64,000 bases of DNA from Owenia fusiformis (Eukaryota > Annelida > Polychaeta > Sabellida > Oweniidae): positions 39,062,867 to 39,126,866 of the forward strand of contig CAIIXF020000008.1 of the NCBI GenBank assembly GCA_903813345.2, written 5' to 3'. Below are positions 23,001 through 38,000 of the stretch, one piece after another. Position 1 is the first letter of the stretch, and each line of letters begins with the position of its first letter. A program made the translations under genes and the position numbers. The notes under the pieces were generated by a model. That model ran no database searches and was not told the origin of the DNA. It saw only the letters and a list, made by a program, of their open reading frames with translations.

Positions 23001-26000
23001 TCATTGATATGGTTGTTTTAAATGATCGCACAATTTTTGCAACTGTGGTAAGTTCTTATACATGTACTAAGTAAAATTACTAAAAAAAGGGTCAACGATA
23101 CATAATTGGCCATTTAGTTGCATAGAAATCACATACCCTCTGTTAAGAAAAAAAGGTGCATGGTCCTTTATTAGTCATATCATTTTCAAAATTTTGTAAA
23201 ATATTATTAAACGCTTTGAGGCACATGACACAAATATTGTTAATAACTGGTAGAAATTTTAAAAAATTAGATGAAAATTTAAAAAAGTTAGCAATGGTTA
23301 AAACCATTGTCTCACAACCTAACTAATGTGACTTTTTCCTTTTTATGTCATAAATTACACTGTGCTATTATACAGTGCAATATATTTTCTTCTAAGCCTA
23401 GGATATCATCTTCTATATGTTATATTCTTCATACCATTGTAAAGTTCATTCCAAACTGGTCATAACTGACAGGTTTGAAATAAACATTGACACACTGACA
23501 GAAAATTATGGAGGTGCCAAAATCTGTCTAAAACATGATTATTTGGACAATTTTACGCCTTAAATAGCAGTGAAATTAAGGATAAGATGTGACCATTTTG
23601 CTGAATAAATAAATTCATGTCTCAGAAGATCCTCTTCTTAAGCACATTGCTGGGTATAGGATTTCTCAAATTTATAATGTCAATTTATGGTAAAAAGTCA
23701 CACTCACGATTTTTGGAGTTGTTATATTCAATTCTTTCCAACTTTTCACCATATTTACAAAATCCTTTGAAATTTTTTCAATTTGGTCAAAGTCTAAATA
23801 CATCATGCCTCTGAAAGTTTGGTATGATAATAATGAAAAATAGAAAAGATATGATTGGTAAAGGACAATGCCCCTTTTTTCTTTACAGAGATTTTTATTT
23901 CAAGTTTGGTTCGGTAGAAGTACTCGGCGCATACTATAGTGTATTGGTTTTGCATATTTTTTATTTTATTTCCAGTATGTTTTAGAAGTCCTAAGCGCAT
24001 ACTGTAGTGTATTTGATTTTATGCTTTATTTTCAGTATGGTTTAGTAGAAGACCTAGGCACATACTATAGTGTATTGGATTCATACTTAAGTTCCAGTAT
24101 GGTTTAGTAGAAGTCCTAGGCACATACTATAGTGTATCCAATTAATACTTTATTTCCAGTATGGTTTAGTAGAAGTCCTAGGCACATACTATAGTGTATC
24201 AGATTAATACTTTATTTCCAGTATGGTTTAGTAGAAGTCCTAGGCACATACTATAGTGTATCAGATTAATACTTTATTTCCAGTATGGTCTAGTAGAAGT
24301 CCTAGGCACATACTATAGTGTATGGGATTAATACTTTAGTATGGTTTAGTAGAAGTCCTAGGTACATAGCATATCAGATTGATACTTTATTTCCAGTATG
24401 GTTTAGTAGAAGTCCTAGGCACATACTATAGTGTATGGGATTAATACTTTATTTCCAGTATGGTTTAGTAGAAGTCCTAGGCACATACTATAGTGTATTA
24501 GATTAATACTTTATTTCCAGTATGGTTTAGTATAAGTTTTAGGCACATACTATAGTGTATCAGATTAATACTTTATTTCCAGTATGGTTTAGTAGAAGTC
24601 TTAGGCACATACTATAGTGTATCAGATTCATACTTTATTTCCAGTATGGTTTAGTAGAAGTCTTAGGCACATACTATAGTGTATCAGATTAATACTTTAT
24701 TTCCAGTATGGTTTAGTAGAAGTACTAGGCACATACTATAGTGTATGGGATTAATACTTTATTTCCAGTATGGTCTAGTTGAAGTCCTAGGCACATACTT
24801 ATATAGTGTATGGGATTAATACTTTATTTCCAGTATGGTCTAGTAGAAGTCCTAGGTACATACTATAGCATATCAGATTCATACTTTATTTCCAGTATGG
24901 TTTAGTTGAAGTCCTAGGCACATACTTAGTGTATGGGATTAATACTTTATTTCCAGTATGGTCTAGTAGAAGTCCTAGGTACATACTATAGTGTATGGGA
25001 TTAATACTTAATTTCCAGCATGGTTCAGTAGAAGTCCTAGGCACATACTATAGTGTATGGGATTAATACTTTATTTCCAGTATGGTTTAGTAGAAGTCCT
25101 AGGCACATACTATTGTGTATCAGATTAATACTTTATTTCCAGTATGGTCTAGTTGAAGTCCTAGGCACATACTATAGTGTATGGGATTAATACTTTATTT
25201 CCAGTATGGTTTAGTAGAATTCCTAGGAACATACTATAGTGTATTCGATTACTACTGTACGCCCGGTATAATTTCGTGAATTTCACAAGGTTGAAATTCA
25301 TTACTATTCCAGGAATTCTTGAGCTACTCGTGATGTCATATTTGGATGAGATTTACTATAACTGGGATCTTTATCATCGGCAAGCTGCATATCAACCTCT
25401 ATTGCATCGTCATTTTTAATATTAAAGCAAAAGTGCGTGGCTCCCATAATAACTTTACCGTAATTCATACTGTATTTTATCGTATTCGGGGATTCCCCAG
25501 TATATGATGTCCAATCAAATTGCAGGCTACGATCACGTGAACAATCATGCGCACGTGCTCTTTCATTGCCGCACATGCGCATAGTAAAGTCATGGAGTTG
25601 CACAGTACTATTGAAGTACTATAACTCGATCCAAACTAGTAGAGAAAACTCACAAAGCAACAGCGAACATTGGGATACAGTACTAGTATCCATTTCAATG
25701 GCAAATGAGGTCAGTTTATAAAATTGGTTATCGAACGTGCCAATAGCAAAACGAAATGCATCAGAGCCCCGGGTAAAAACAAATTCCCGGGGATTAAATT
25801 GGCAATTTCGCGACGATAATTTTTTCGCGATTATAACACCCTCCCGAAAAGCGCGAAAGTAAATCGCACGCGAATAATACCGGGCATACAGTACTTTATT
25901 TCCAGTATGGTTTAGTAAAATTCCTAGGCACATACTATAGTGTATCAGATTAATACTTTATTTCCAGTATGGTTTAGTAGAAGTCTTAGGCACATACTAT

Positions 26001-29000
26001 AGTGTATCAGATTCATACTTTATTTCCAGTATGGTTTAGTAGAAGTCTTAGGCACATACTTTAGTGTATCAGATTAATACTTTATTTCCAGTATGGTTTA
26101 GTAGAAGTCCTAGGCACATACTATAGTGTATGGGATTAATACTTCATTTCCAGTATGGTCTAGTAGAAGTCCTAGGTACATCTATAGCATATCAGATTCA
26201 TACTTTATTTCCAGTATGGTTTAGTTGAAGTCCTAGGCACATACTTATAGTGTATGGGATTAATACTTTATTTCCAGTATGGTCTAGTAGAAGTCCTAGG
26301 TACATACTATAGTGTATCCGATTAATACTTTATTTCCAGTATGGTTTAGTAGAAGTCCTAGGCACATACTATAGTGTATCAGATTAATACTTTATTTCCA
26401 GTATGGTTTAGTAGAAGTCTTAGGCACATACTTATAGTGTATGGGATTAATACTTTATTTCCAGTATGGTCTAGTAGAAGTCCTAGGTACATACTATAGC
26501 ATATCAGATTCATACTTTATTTCCAGTATGGTCTAGTAGAAGTCCTAGGTACATACTATAGTGTATCCGATTAATACTTTATTTCCAGTATGGTTTAGTA
26601 GAAGTCCTAGGCACATACTATAGTGTATCAGATTAATACTTTATTTCCAGTATGGTTTAGTAGAAGTCCTAGGCACATACTATAGTGTATCAGATTAATA
26701 CTTTATTTCCAGTATGGTTTAGTAGAAGTCCTAGGCACATACTATAGTGTATCAGATTAATACTTTATTTCCAGTATGGTTTAGTAGAAGTCCTAGGCAC
26801 ATACTTATAGTGTATCTGATTAATACTTTATTTCCAGTATGGTTTAGTAGAAGTCTTAGGCACATACTATAGTATATCCGATTAATACTTTATTTCCAGT
26901 ATGGTTTACTAGAAGTCCTAGGCACATACTATAGTGCATCTGATTAATATTTTATTTCCAGTATGGTTTAGTAGAAGTCCTAGGCGCATACTATAGTGTA
27001 TCAGATTAATACTTTATTTCCAGTATGGTTTAGTAGAAGTCCTAGGCACATACTATAGTGTATCAGATTAATACTTTATTTCCAGTATGGTTTAGTAGAA
27101 GTCTTAGGCACATACTTATAGTGTATGGGATTAATACTTTATTTCCAGTATGGTCTAGTAGAAGTCCTAGGTACATACTATAGCATATCAGATTCATACT
27201 TTATTTCCAGTATGGTCTAGTAGAAGTCCTAGGTACATACTATAGTGTATCCGATTAATACTTTATTTCCAGTATGGTTTAGTAGAAGTCCTAGGCACAT
27301 ACTATAGTGTATCAGATTAATACTTTATTTCCAGTATGGTTTAGTAGAAGTACTAGGCACATACTATAGTGTATCAGATTAATACTTTATTTCCAGTATG
27401 GTTTAGTAGAAGTCCTAGGCACATACTTATAGTGTATCTGATTAATACTTTATTTCCAGTATGGTTTAGTAGAAGTCCCAGGCACATACTATAGTGCATC
27501 TGATTAATATTTTATTTCCAGTATGGTTTAGTAGAAGTCCTAGGCACATACTATAGTGTATCAGATTAATATTTTATTTCCAGTATGGTTTAGTAGAAGT
27601 CCTAGGCACATACTATAGTGTATCCACACAGCCAACAGTGATCTTACAGCACTGTGTTGACAGAGTTAAATCTCAAGACTTTGATTTGCATACCAAGTCC
27701 TATCTGATTGCTATTGGTCATGGAGAGAATAACACAGAGATTCACATGGGCAATCTGAATCTGGCTGAACCAGGTAAAAATCTTGATTAGAATTTTTATT
27801 TCTTCAATTTGTTTTAAACATACATGTACATAATCTTTCACACTTCCCTCCAAAAGTCCTCAATGCAACCCAAGTCTTCCATTGCTATTTCAATGTTTAC
27901 GTTATAAAAAAGTTCCTCATATTTGTTTTCATGCTCACAAATTTACAAAATGTGTACTGTAGCTTATAAATTATAAAGTTGTTTTTATTTGATAGTAGGG
28001 ATCAGGTGTTGTCACCATTTTCAGTTTGGTTTTTGAATCCCTCAGTTTGGTTTTTCGTTTTGTTATTTAGTTCTTATTGCACCATTATATTCTGCTACCT
28101 GTATGATCATAAGAATGTAAAACAAAATTAACCTAACCATGTATTTATTATCTCATGTTTCAGGCTATGTCTCTGTTTTTCAAATGTAATACTAGACACT
28201 TTACTGTTGAAATGATATTGGTGTTAGCTGAATCTAATACTTGAACATGAATATCTTTCTCATCCATTGGTGTTTTTCTCAATGTCCTCAGCAGTCATTT
28301 TTTCTTGATCTGCGTTATTTTAGGTGCACATGTATTTATGAACTGTACTTTTCCTCAATTAATGTGAAATCCGAGAATTGAGCCTACAGTTGTGGCCAAT
28401 GATGGTTGGAGCTCTGCAGTATGCAGTTTAGATTAACTGTCTGACGCCTAGTTGGAACTACAAGAAAAGTAGCTACAACGCCGTTTTGGCATCGAACAAA
28501 TTTGGCACTGTTCCAGCACCATTTCGACACCGTTCTGGCACTGAAACCTTTCGACACCAAAATTTGCTACCGGACTAGTCAGTCCATTTGGTGCCGAATT
28601 AGGCACCAAAGTTTGGCACAGAAACGGCGTCGAAAATCAGATTGCATTTTTAGGGTGATCAGACCATATATTTGACTACATACACATTTGCTGATTTGGA
28701 TGTGCCAATTACAAGGTCCCCCTGGTTGTTCAGAGTAACTGCACTAGGGTATTTAATTCCATCACTTTCACTCATTATGATTTTCTTGAAATTGGCCTCA
28801 GGGGAGAGGAGCTGGATGTTGTGCTTTCCATAGTCAGCTATGATGATGTAACCAGCACTATCAACGCAAACACTCATAGGATACTTCAAATTGTAGTCTC
28901 CCTCACCTCTATAGAAGGCTAGCAGATCCCCCTTTCTGTTGATGATTTTCACAGACGCATCTTCAAAGTCAGCGATTAAAATGGAGTTGTGGTTGATGGA

Positions 29001-32000
29001 GGCAATGCTGACCATGGCTTTGAACATCCCACTTGGAGTTGTGTTTGTAACATTACGTGTAATGATGTTGAAGTGAGAAATCGTTTTGTCTGTGTGATTA
29101 GCTATGATTAGCTCTTGGTGCTCGTTGAATGCTATAGCCATTGGGTTTTCTATAGTGGGTATTAGTATGTCTCTTATGGGTTCACCTCTGATGTCAAACA
29201 ACCTCACTCTACCAGTATCATTGTCATAACCTGTCCACACTGCCACCATGTCAGCATAAGTTGCTACACATAACGCTTTATCTGCAACTAGAGTCTTCAA
29301 AACATTACACTGATTGTCACACAGCAAGGTTTTATAACTTTTTTTGTATACATTTAATTCTGCATCTGCTCCACACATAACATAGAGTCCATTTGATAGG
29401 ACTATTATAGATCTTGTGAAATTGAGAACATTCTCTTCGATGGACTTACTCTCTTTGATTTGAGCAACATCCAGCAACATCCTGTCAGATGAGGTGAATG
29501 GTTCTCTCTGTGTTCCATCTGTTCTTTCAGGAACCTGATCTATATGCAGCTTGTTTGTTTGTTCATCTCCATTAAAAGCACCATCTTTGTCATCTGCTTT
29601 GGCTGCTTTTTTCTCAACATTATACTTGACTATCAGTTTTTGTGCCAAGGCTTCAATGTTCTTTAACATAGTTTGCATGTTGCTAAGTTCGTTAGGTTCC
29701 AGTGCTTCTACATCAACTGGGGCAATGTCAAATGCAAGTTCTAAATTGATGCTAGCTTGGACAAGAGTTTCCTCACGGAGTCGCATTTCAATCATTGTTG
29801 CCAAAAAATCATAATGTTCCTTCAATGCTTCAATAAATGAATTAAATGCTTTTATAGAACGTGTTTCTAGTTTTCGTAAAAAGATTCTACATCTCTCTGA
29901 GGCTGTTTTCTCTGCCATAACTTCTTCGATCATAGAGCTTGTTAGAATCTCATCTCGGTGGCAAACATCGACTAAATCCCTGATTTCCAGGTTTGGGACT
30001 ATATCATAGTGACATCTTTGTAAAGTCCTTTTATGCACATCAGTAAGGGGACTGTCTTTGCTGTGCTTTGCTGCCATTCTGAAGTTATGTAAAAACAATA
30101 CATTTGCATTATTTAAGAATCAAAGGTTTTTTATTTCTTTTTACTCTTAACACTATAGCATCTTAGATTAAGACATGTTTTTTTTTATTCTTTATATAAA
30201 TAGATAAAATCATTTTATACCATACAGACATTAAGACCATCACACATGTTTTAGGTGTATAGAAATTAATAGGTGTCAAGGAATAATTATTATGTATTCC
30301 ACTTCCTTACCAATCCTAGCATTTCCCCCTCCCTCCCATGAATTCAAATCATAAAAGTACCTACCTTAATTTCCGTGTGGTAAATATATATGATATATTA
30401 TTTATTCATGTATTTTTACAGTTAGTAACATTACACATAAAAATTAAGCCGTGTACTTTTAGTGTATGTGTAGATGTGCACGTTTGAAGTGTTTATTTGT
30501 ACAACATTTTATCAGGTTTAAGTACACATTTAACACTCATCTTCAAAAGTTTGGCAACCCCTCCACAACTATTAGACTACATGTTCAAGTTTATTCAGGA
30601 TTTTTAAAATTTCATCTTTCCAATACGTTTCTCACAATATTGTTAGCTTTTGCAATCACTCACTCACTTGTACTTCCTGGGAAGACTTTGTTCACACTAA
30701 ACAAACAGGCTTACAATATGTTATCCAATGAGGAGGCAGCTTATATTGACAGACTTTTAGAGGGAAGTATACCTTTATCTTAAGTTAACAATTCTTATGG
30801 TAAACACTCCTGCCAACTGGGTCACACTGACTTTTCATATCAGTTGAGAGCTTTAAAGAACCCATATAAGAGTATAGTTTAAACCACTATTGGTTTTAAA
30901 CACCAGATTTAATCGAAAAAGTCTTACCCAGTAATATCAAAATGTGAAATGCACAACTATTTTAAAAATTTGGTTTTAAGAAGTTCAGGTCTTGAAAAGT
31001 TATATATTTAGATGGGGTCTTTAAAAGTCCCACATGAAGAGAAATGAACCCATCTATGCATGAAAATGGTTCAGTGAATGGTCTTTAGAAATAATGCATT
31101 TTGTACTTTATAATGGAATATTTAATAATTACAAAAATGGTGTGTAATTTGAAAATTTGAGAAATGAAAAGCTGATAACTTTTCTTTCAAAACATTAAAT
31201 CAAAAATCTCTAAAATAATAAGTCATGAAAAATAGTAAATGAAAAATTAAAACATATTTTCAAAGTTTGCATGAGGCTTTTAAAGCACAAGACTAATTTC
31301 TGCATTCAAATTGCTATGTCTTGTTAAAATGAGCCTACATGTATAAAGATGTATTCTCATAACAATCTTTCTCATATGACTGGCACAGATTCCAGCATCT
31401 TTCCCCCTAAATATGCTTCAATGTACATATGACATGTATGTATACATTTTTAAGTGTGTGAATTTTAGAAAGTCCAATTCATCAAAACATACACCCTCAC
31501 CCAAATTTCCTCAATTTAGAATGTATTATGTTCAATAACCTCCCAATGTATTTCAGTGTTATTGATTTTTACAGTATTCCATTTCAGGTTCACAGTTAGC
31601 GTTCACAACAATGAGTTTGAACTGTAGTTTAATGTGTGGAGCTATCAATGAGTCTGTAACCAACTGCACAGTCATAGATGGCGCTATAAGTGGTATTGAA
31701 GGCGATACTACAATTCTTTTGGTCGATTGTTACTTCGCAGAACATGCCCCACATTTTGCTCTGGTGAAATATTCAGGTAAGTTACTGCTATACTTAAGCT
31801 TAATGTTTAATAAATGTTACAGTAAAACCTGTGTATATTGAACATCTTTTTTCCAAAAAATGAGAAAAAGGGTTGTTAGGTGTTCACTATAGAGGGGGTA
31901 TTCATCCAGAATTCAGTTGATGGTTTGTCTGGAGGAATGGTGTCTACTAGAGACAGGTTTTCACTTGAGAGAGATTAAGATTTTGAACACCTGAGAAGCT

Positions 32001-35000
32001 GATTTGACAGGTTAGAAAATTTGAAGCCAAATTATGGTACCTACGTTATGATACCTCCAGAATATGATGTTTGATCTTAGATTCCAAAATGTATGTTAAT
32101 ACCTGGGTTTCCATGTAATGTTATAGCTCAGGAAGACCCTGCCATGAGCCTGCAGTCTGCTATCCCACATACAATGGACTCTCAGAGTGACATAACAGTG
32201 CACAATGCACCTGGTGTTTCTAGCCTGCCAAGTATAGAGATCAATCTCACTGCAGTCGCATTCACTAGACACATATCACCACACCTCTACATATGGGGAA
32301 ATGTGCTACTTTTAAGGTATGGGTTGTTGCCTTTTTGACTTGCACATATCACCACACCTCTACATATGGGGAAATGTGCTACTTTTAAGGTATGGGTTGT
32401 TGCCTTTTTGACACGCACATGTCACCACACCTCTACATATGGGGAAATGTGCTACTTTTAAGGTATGGGTTGTTGCCTTTTTGACTCGCACATATCACCA
32501 CACCTATACATATGGGGAAATGTGCTACTTTTAAGGTATGGGTTGTTGCCTTTTTGACTCGCACATATCACCACACCTCTACATATGGGGAAATGTGCTA
32601 CTTTTAAGGTATGGGTTGCCTTTTTGACTCGCACATATCACCACACCTATACATATGGGGAAATGTGCTACTTTTAAGGTATGGGTTGTTGCCTTTTTGA
32701 CACGCACATATCACCACACCTATACATATGGGGAAATGTGCTACTTTTAAGGTATGGGTTGCCTTTTTGACTCGCACATATCACCACACCTATACATATG
32801 GGGAAATGTGCTACTTTTAAAGTATGGGTTGTTGCCTTTTTGACTCGCACATATCACCACACCTATACATATGGGGAAATGTGCTACTTTTAAGGTATGG
32901 GTTGTTGGCTTTTTGACTCGCATATATCACCACACCTATACATATGGGGAAATGTGCTACTTTTAAGGTATGGGTTGTTGCCTTTTTGACTCACATGGAA
33001 TCACTCACATGCCCATACTTTGTATGTCCATAAACCCACCAATGCATCCAATACAAACAATAAAATATACATTACAGTATAAGGTTTATATACAGAAATA
33101 TACATTTTCTGAATACAATGAACCTGCATATCTGAACACCTCTCTAATCCAAACATCTCCATCCTTCACTTCTTTCATAGCACGCAATGATTACTCTTGG
33201 GCCGAGGATGAAATATCTTTGAATATGAACATCATTTTTAGTATTAATTTAACATAATGTTTGTATCTTACAGTCCAGACCAAGGTGATACTGTGCACAT
33301 GATGGCTGTTGTACAGGAGGATGATTCCTATATAACAACACTAACCTCATCCAAGCAAGGCAGAATTGCTATTCTTCTAGCAGATAGTCAGGTAAGGATT
33401 CATATCATAGTCTACAATACAGTATGATTCTTTGAGCTTACATGTACTTGGTAGTGTGACTATTCATAGTCAGGTAAGGATTTACATCAAAGTCTACAAT
33501 ACAGTCCAAATACATCACTATGGTGTGGATTGATTTAAATGTTTCAGATATGTTAGTTGAATAGATTGTGATTGCACTTGGTGAATTTGAAGACATTTGT
33601 TTTGTATATGCATTATGTTTGCATTAGAATGTATTTCAGGTCCCATGATGTTTGAGATGAAGGCTTTTAATCAGCTCTGCTTTTGTTTCACATGAAAAAT
33701 ATTATTAATAAATAGTGTACGATGAATGCATTTAATCATTAATGCCACACCAAGTACTCCTAACACTACCATTAATACAATAAATCCAATGATGTCCAAA
33801 AGTAAATACTGGAACCAGTTCAGTTGATGAAGTCCCTGAGATCTCAGATGTGGGGCACCCTTGTGACGTAAGATGTAATTCACCCAGTATTTGACAGTGG
33901 CCTCTGCCTCTATAGGACGATCATTGAATATTTCCGCAGCTGCCTTGGCTTTCTCTTTGTATGTGGAATTCCTTATAACCTGCAAGGAAATGTCACAATG
34001 GTCATGTTATAAGATACAACTTAAGAGAATATGAGTGGAATAAACATGAAAATAGAAGAGAAAGGAGTGGAATTAGTTAGGATAAACAGTATAGTTTCCA
34101 CTCTAAGTTGTTATAGCAATGGAAGAATATCATACAGAGATAGATAAAGTTAAAAATGGTATATGTACCTCTTGCATCTCTTGTATGAGTGTCTCGCTTG
34201 TTAATCCAAGAATATCAACACTTCTTCCCGATTGGATACGATTTGTGATTTTTTCTGAGTTGTATCCTTGATCGAGAAAAAATGGGATATTTATAGTCAG
34301 CACTGCATGCTGTACAGCTTGGTATGTACTTAGTAATCCACAGTGATGGATGAATAACTTTACATCTGGGTGTCCTAAGAGGTCATTTTGTGGAATCCAT
34401 GGCCTTACAATCGTATTCACTCCTAATGATTTTGGAGCTAGACCTTCATAACTCCAAATGACTTGTTGTGGCATGGCGGAAAATGCCTCCGCAAACATTT
34501 CTGCCATTTGCATTGGAAGGTTACGAAATAAAGAACCAAAACTTGCAATTATAACTCCATTGTGGCCAGCCTTTTTAAATATATCATTGTAGAAAGTGTC
34601 TAATTTTGATGGTTGCTTCAATGTAAATCCATCAATTGACACAACATGTGGCATGAATGGTTGTGGGTAATGCAACATATTATTTCTGTTAACAAACACT
34701 AGGGAAACTGTTTCCGAGAAGTTCTCAATATTTTCACAAGATTTTGAATTTACATGCTTGTATTTGAGACATATATTTTTACCAATTGACATCATGTTAT
34801 ATGCCACCCATCTTAGATGAAGATACTCTTTGACATTCATAAGGCGCTGTGCAAATGTCATTGTGTCACTATAGTATGTTGATGCGGGCACATATGCAGG
34901 GTTAAGTGGGAATATATTGTTTGATAATGGGGTCATTGGGCCCCAGTTGATATAGGAAATAACTGGTATGTTGAAATGGTCTCCAAGTATTCGAGCAATT

Positions 35001-38000
35001 AATGTATGGTCATCCGTAACAATCAATTCAAAATCAGACGTTTCCAATATTGACCAAAGTTCCTCATCTTGCAAGGCAAGTTCCATAATTTCTGGAAATA
35101 ATGGTGAGAATGTTGCCATACATTCTGTCATTGTTAATCCAATGTAAGACAACAGCCATTCCTTATTTGCAGTGCTTCGGGTTTCAGGTTTTGTTTGATA
35201 TGTAATAACATTGAATTCCTCAGTGAATCGATCTCCCTCTACAGTTTTCAACAATGGCTGGTGTTGCATTTGATCTGAGCACAATACACTAATATTATGC
35301 CCCACCCCCTGGAGAATACGCCCCAGGGTGAGGAGATTCGTTACCCTGCTATTGTAGCCTGCATCCAAGGGGGTGAGTAGTATCCTAGCTCCATCACTAC
35401 AGGATATTGAAAGCATCAACAGAAACATCAGAAAAACCTTCATATTTGTAAATGCAATGTATTTTAACTTCAAGTTTTACATGTATATTTTACCTCTTAG
35501 TTGACCTTCACTTAAAACAAGAGTAAAGAATAAACCACTTGTATCCTCTATCTCTGAATTCAAACTTAAAAGTGTTGCAGGTCAGTGTGCCATGCCATTT
35601 ATGGCAGATAAACTTATTCTAGCATATGTTTTATATTTAACATATGTTCATGTGCACATTGATTTAAGTTGAGAGTATAAGCAGAAATTCATTCCCTCAT
35701 TTTCTATGAATCTAAAGTTTAAGCTTTATAGTACTTATTTTTGTATATTCTACCATAGAAGAGGTATAAAAATGTAAATTAAGCAGTTGCTCAGCTAAAA
35801 TAAAAATCTTTGAACATGTGAAATTACCTTATAAAATGCCTTAGCAACTTTTTCCAGGGTATATAGGTGCAACCTCAACATTATTGTTGTGCTCAAAATG
35901 TAGTAGAGCAATTATATACATGACAGCTTGGATAATAAAACATCCACTTTTCAAAATTAACACTTGTATCTTTCTTGCTATTACCTAGTTTTAGTCTAAA
36001 TGGACTTGTTCCTATAGACTCTTTGCATTTATTTTATCATACCTTTTATAGTATATATGTTTTACACGTTTCATTAAATTATCTTGTTGTGTTTAGTTTT
36101 ATTTTATTTTAAAGGGTCTGATTCTTGATACCATGGACTTTCATTACAGATATTTTACTGTGTGTCTGAATTACATGTCCATGTTATGCTCTCTGTTTTT
36201 TTTTGATGGCGGTTGGTTGTTGGAATCTGGCGATTGGTGGTTGACAGTTGATGGTTGGCTTCCAGCATCTGTAACAAATTCTTACAACTTCCAATAACTT
36301 AACAAATACTGTTCAGATAATTTTTTTCTAAATCATCTACAAGTTTTCAGAAATTCAAATCTGACTTTGGATATAAGATTTGACCTTCAGTGACCTTCTC
36401 AAGGTCTAAAAGGTCTTTTTTCAACTTGCTTCTAATGGACCAATCTTTTTTTTCAAAATCATCTACAAGTCCTCAAGAGCTCAAATCTGATTTTAGATTT
36501 TTTCAACTTGTTTAAAATTGACCAAAGTTTTTTGAAACTTTAGATTTGAGATTTGACCCTCTATGACCTACTCAAGATCAAAAAGGTATTTTTCAGCTTG
36601 CTTAAAATTGACCATTTTTTCAAAATCATTTGCTCGTTCTCAGAAATTAAGATCTGATTTTTAGTTTCAAGATTTGACCTTCAATGAGCTTCTCAATGTA
36701 AAAAAGTATTTTTTCAACTTGCTTCAAATTGACCATTTTTTCAATATCATGTACAAGTTCTCAGAAATTCAAATCTGACTTTAGATTTGAGATTTGACCT
36801 TAAATGACCTACTTAAGGTCAAAAAGGTATTTTCAACTTGCTTCAAATTGACCATTTTTAAAAAGAAATCATCTACAAGTTCTCAGAAGTTCAAATCTGA
36901 CTTTAGATTTGAAATTTGACCTTAAATGACCTACTTAAGGTCAAAAAGGTATTTTCAACTTGCTTCAAATTGACCATTTAAAATAAATCATCTACAAGTT
37001 CTCAAAGTTCAAATCTGACTCAATTAAGATTGAACTCATAATTTGTGAGCAACTAGGTGGTGACATTTTGTCATGCTTATGCCTTGTTTCAATGTATGAT
37101 TCAGCTCTGGTATGGTACAGTGGGAAGCATAGTCATACATAAACTCTACCCATCAGCTGCTTGGGGCTATGTCTACAGCCATCATAGTGACCTGATAACA
37201 TCACTATTAATGCTTTGTTTCAATGTTAATGCTTTGTTTCAATGTATGATTCAGCTCTGGTATGGTACAGTGGGAAGCATTGTCATACATAAGCTCTACC
37301 CATCAGCTGCCTGGGGCTATGTCTACAGCCATCACAGTGAAGGAATGCCTGATAGCATCACTATTAATGCAGTATACTTTGATATAGAAGGAGATCTACA
37401 CATTGTGAGTATGGTTTATGACAATTAAGTTAAATACCAATAAAATACCAAGAGGGTGATAGTTACAGTGTATATACACTATAGAGTTGAGGGATAAACC
37501 TCATATCCAAAACCTCCTATAACATAACTTCCATATCTGTATGTTTCAGTTGACAAGCTAATTACCAAGAGGGTGATAGTTACAGTGTATATACACTATA
37601 GAGATGAGGGATAAACCTCATATCCAAAACCTCCTATAACATAACTTCCATATCTGTATGTTTCAGTTGACAAGCTAATTACCAAGAGGGTGATAGTTAC
37701 AGTGTATATACACTATAGAGATGAGGGATAAACCTCATATCCAAAACCTCCTATAACATAACTTCCATATCTGTATGTTTCAGTTGACAAGCTAATTACC
37801 AAGAGGGTGATAGTGACAGTGTATATACACTATAGAGATGAGGGATAAACACCATATCCAAAACCTCCTATAACATAACTTCCATATCTGTATGTTTCAG
37901 TTGACAAGCTAATTACCAAGAGGGTGATAGTAAGGCATTGCTGTATTTAAGGATAAACCTCATATTCAAAGTGTTCCAGGTCCGTAGCCAGGATTTGCCA

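Noticed and set aside
25304-25933. Two minus-strand frames of ~100 codons
   Set aside because: They lie inside the TIR element at 25255-25891, have no recognisable motif, and one runs across the element boundary.
28437-28640. Patch of ggcacc/gacacc repeats as a TIR transposon
   Set aside because: Inverted pairing is weak and no target duplication is visible, so it is only noted as possible.
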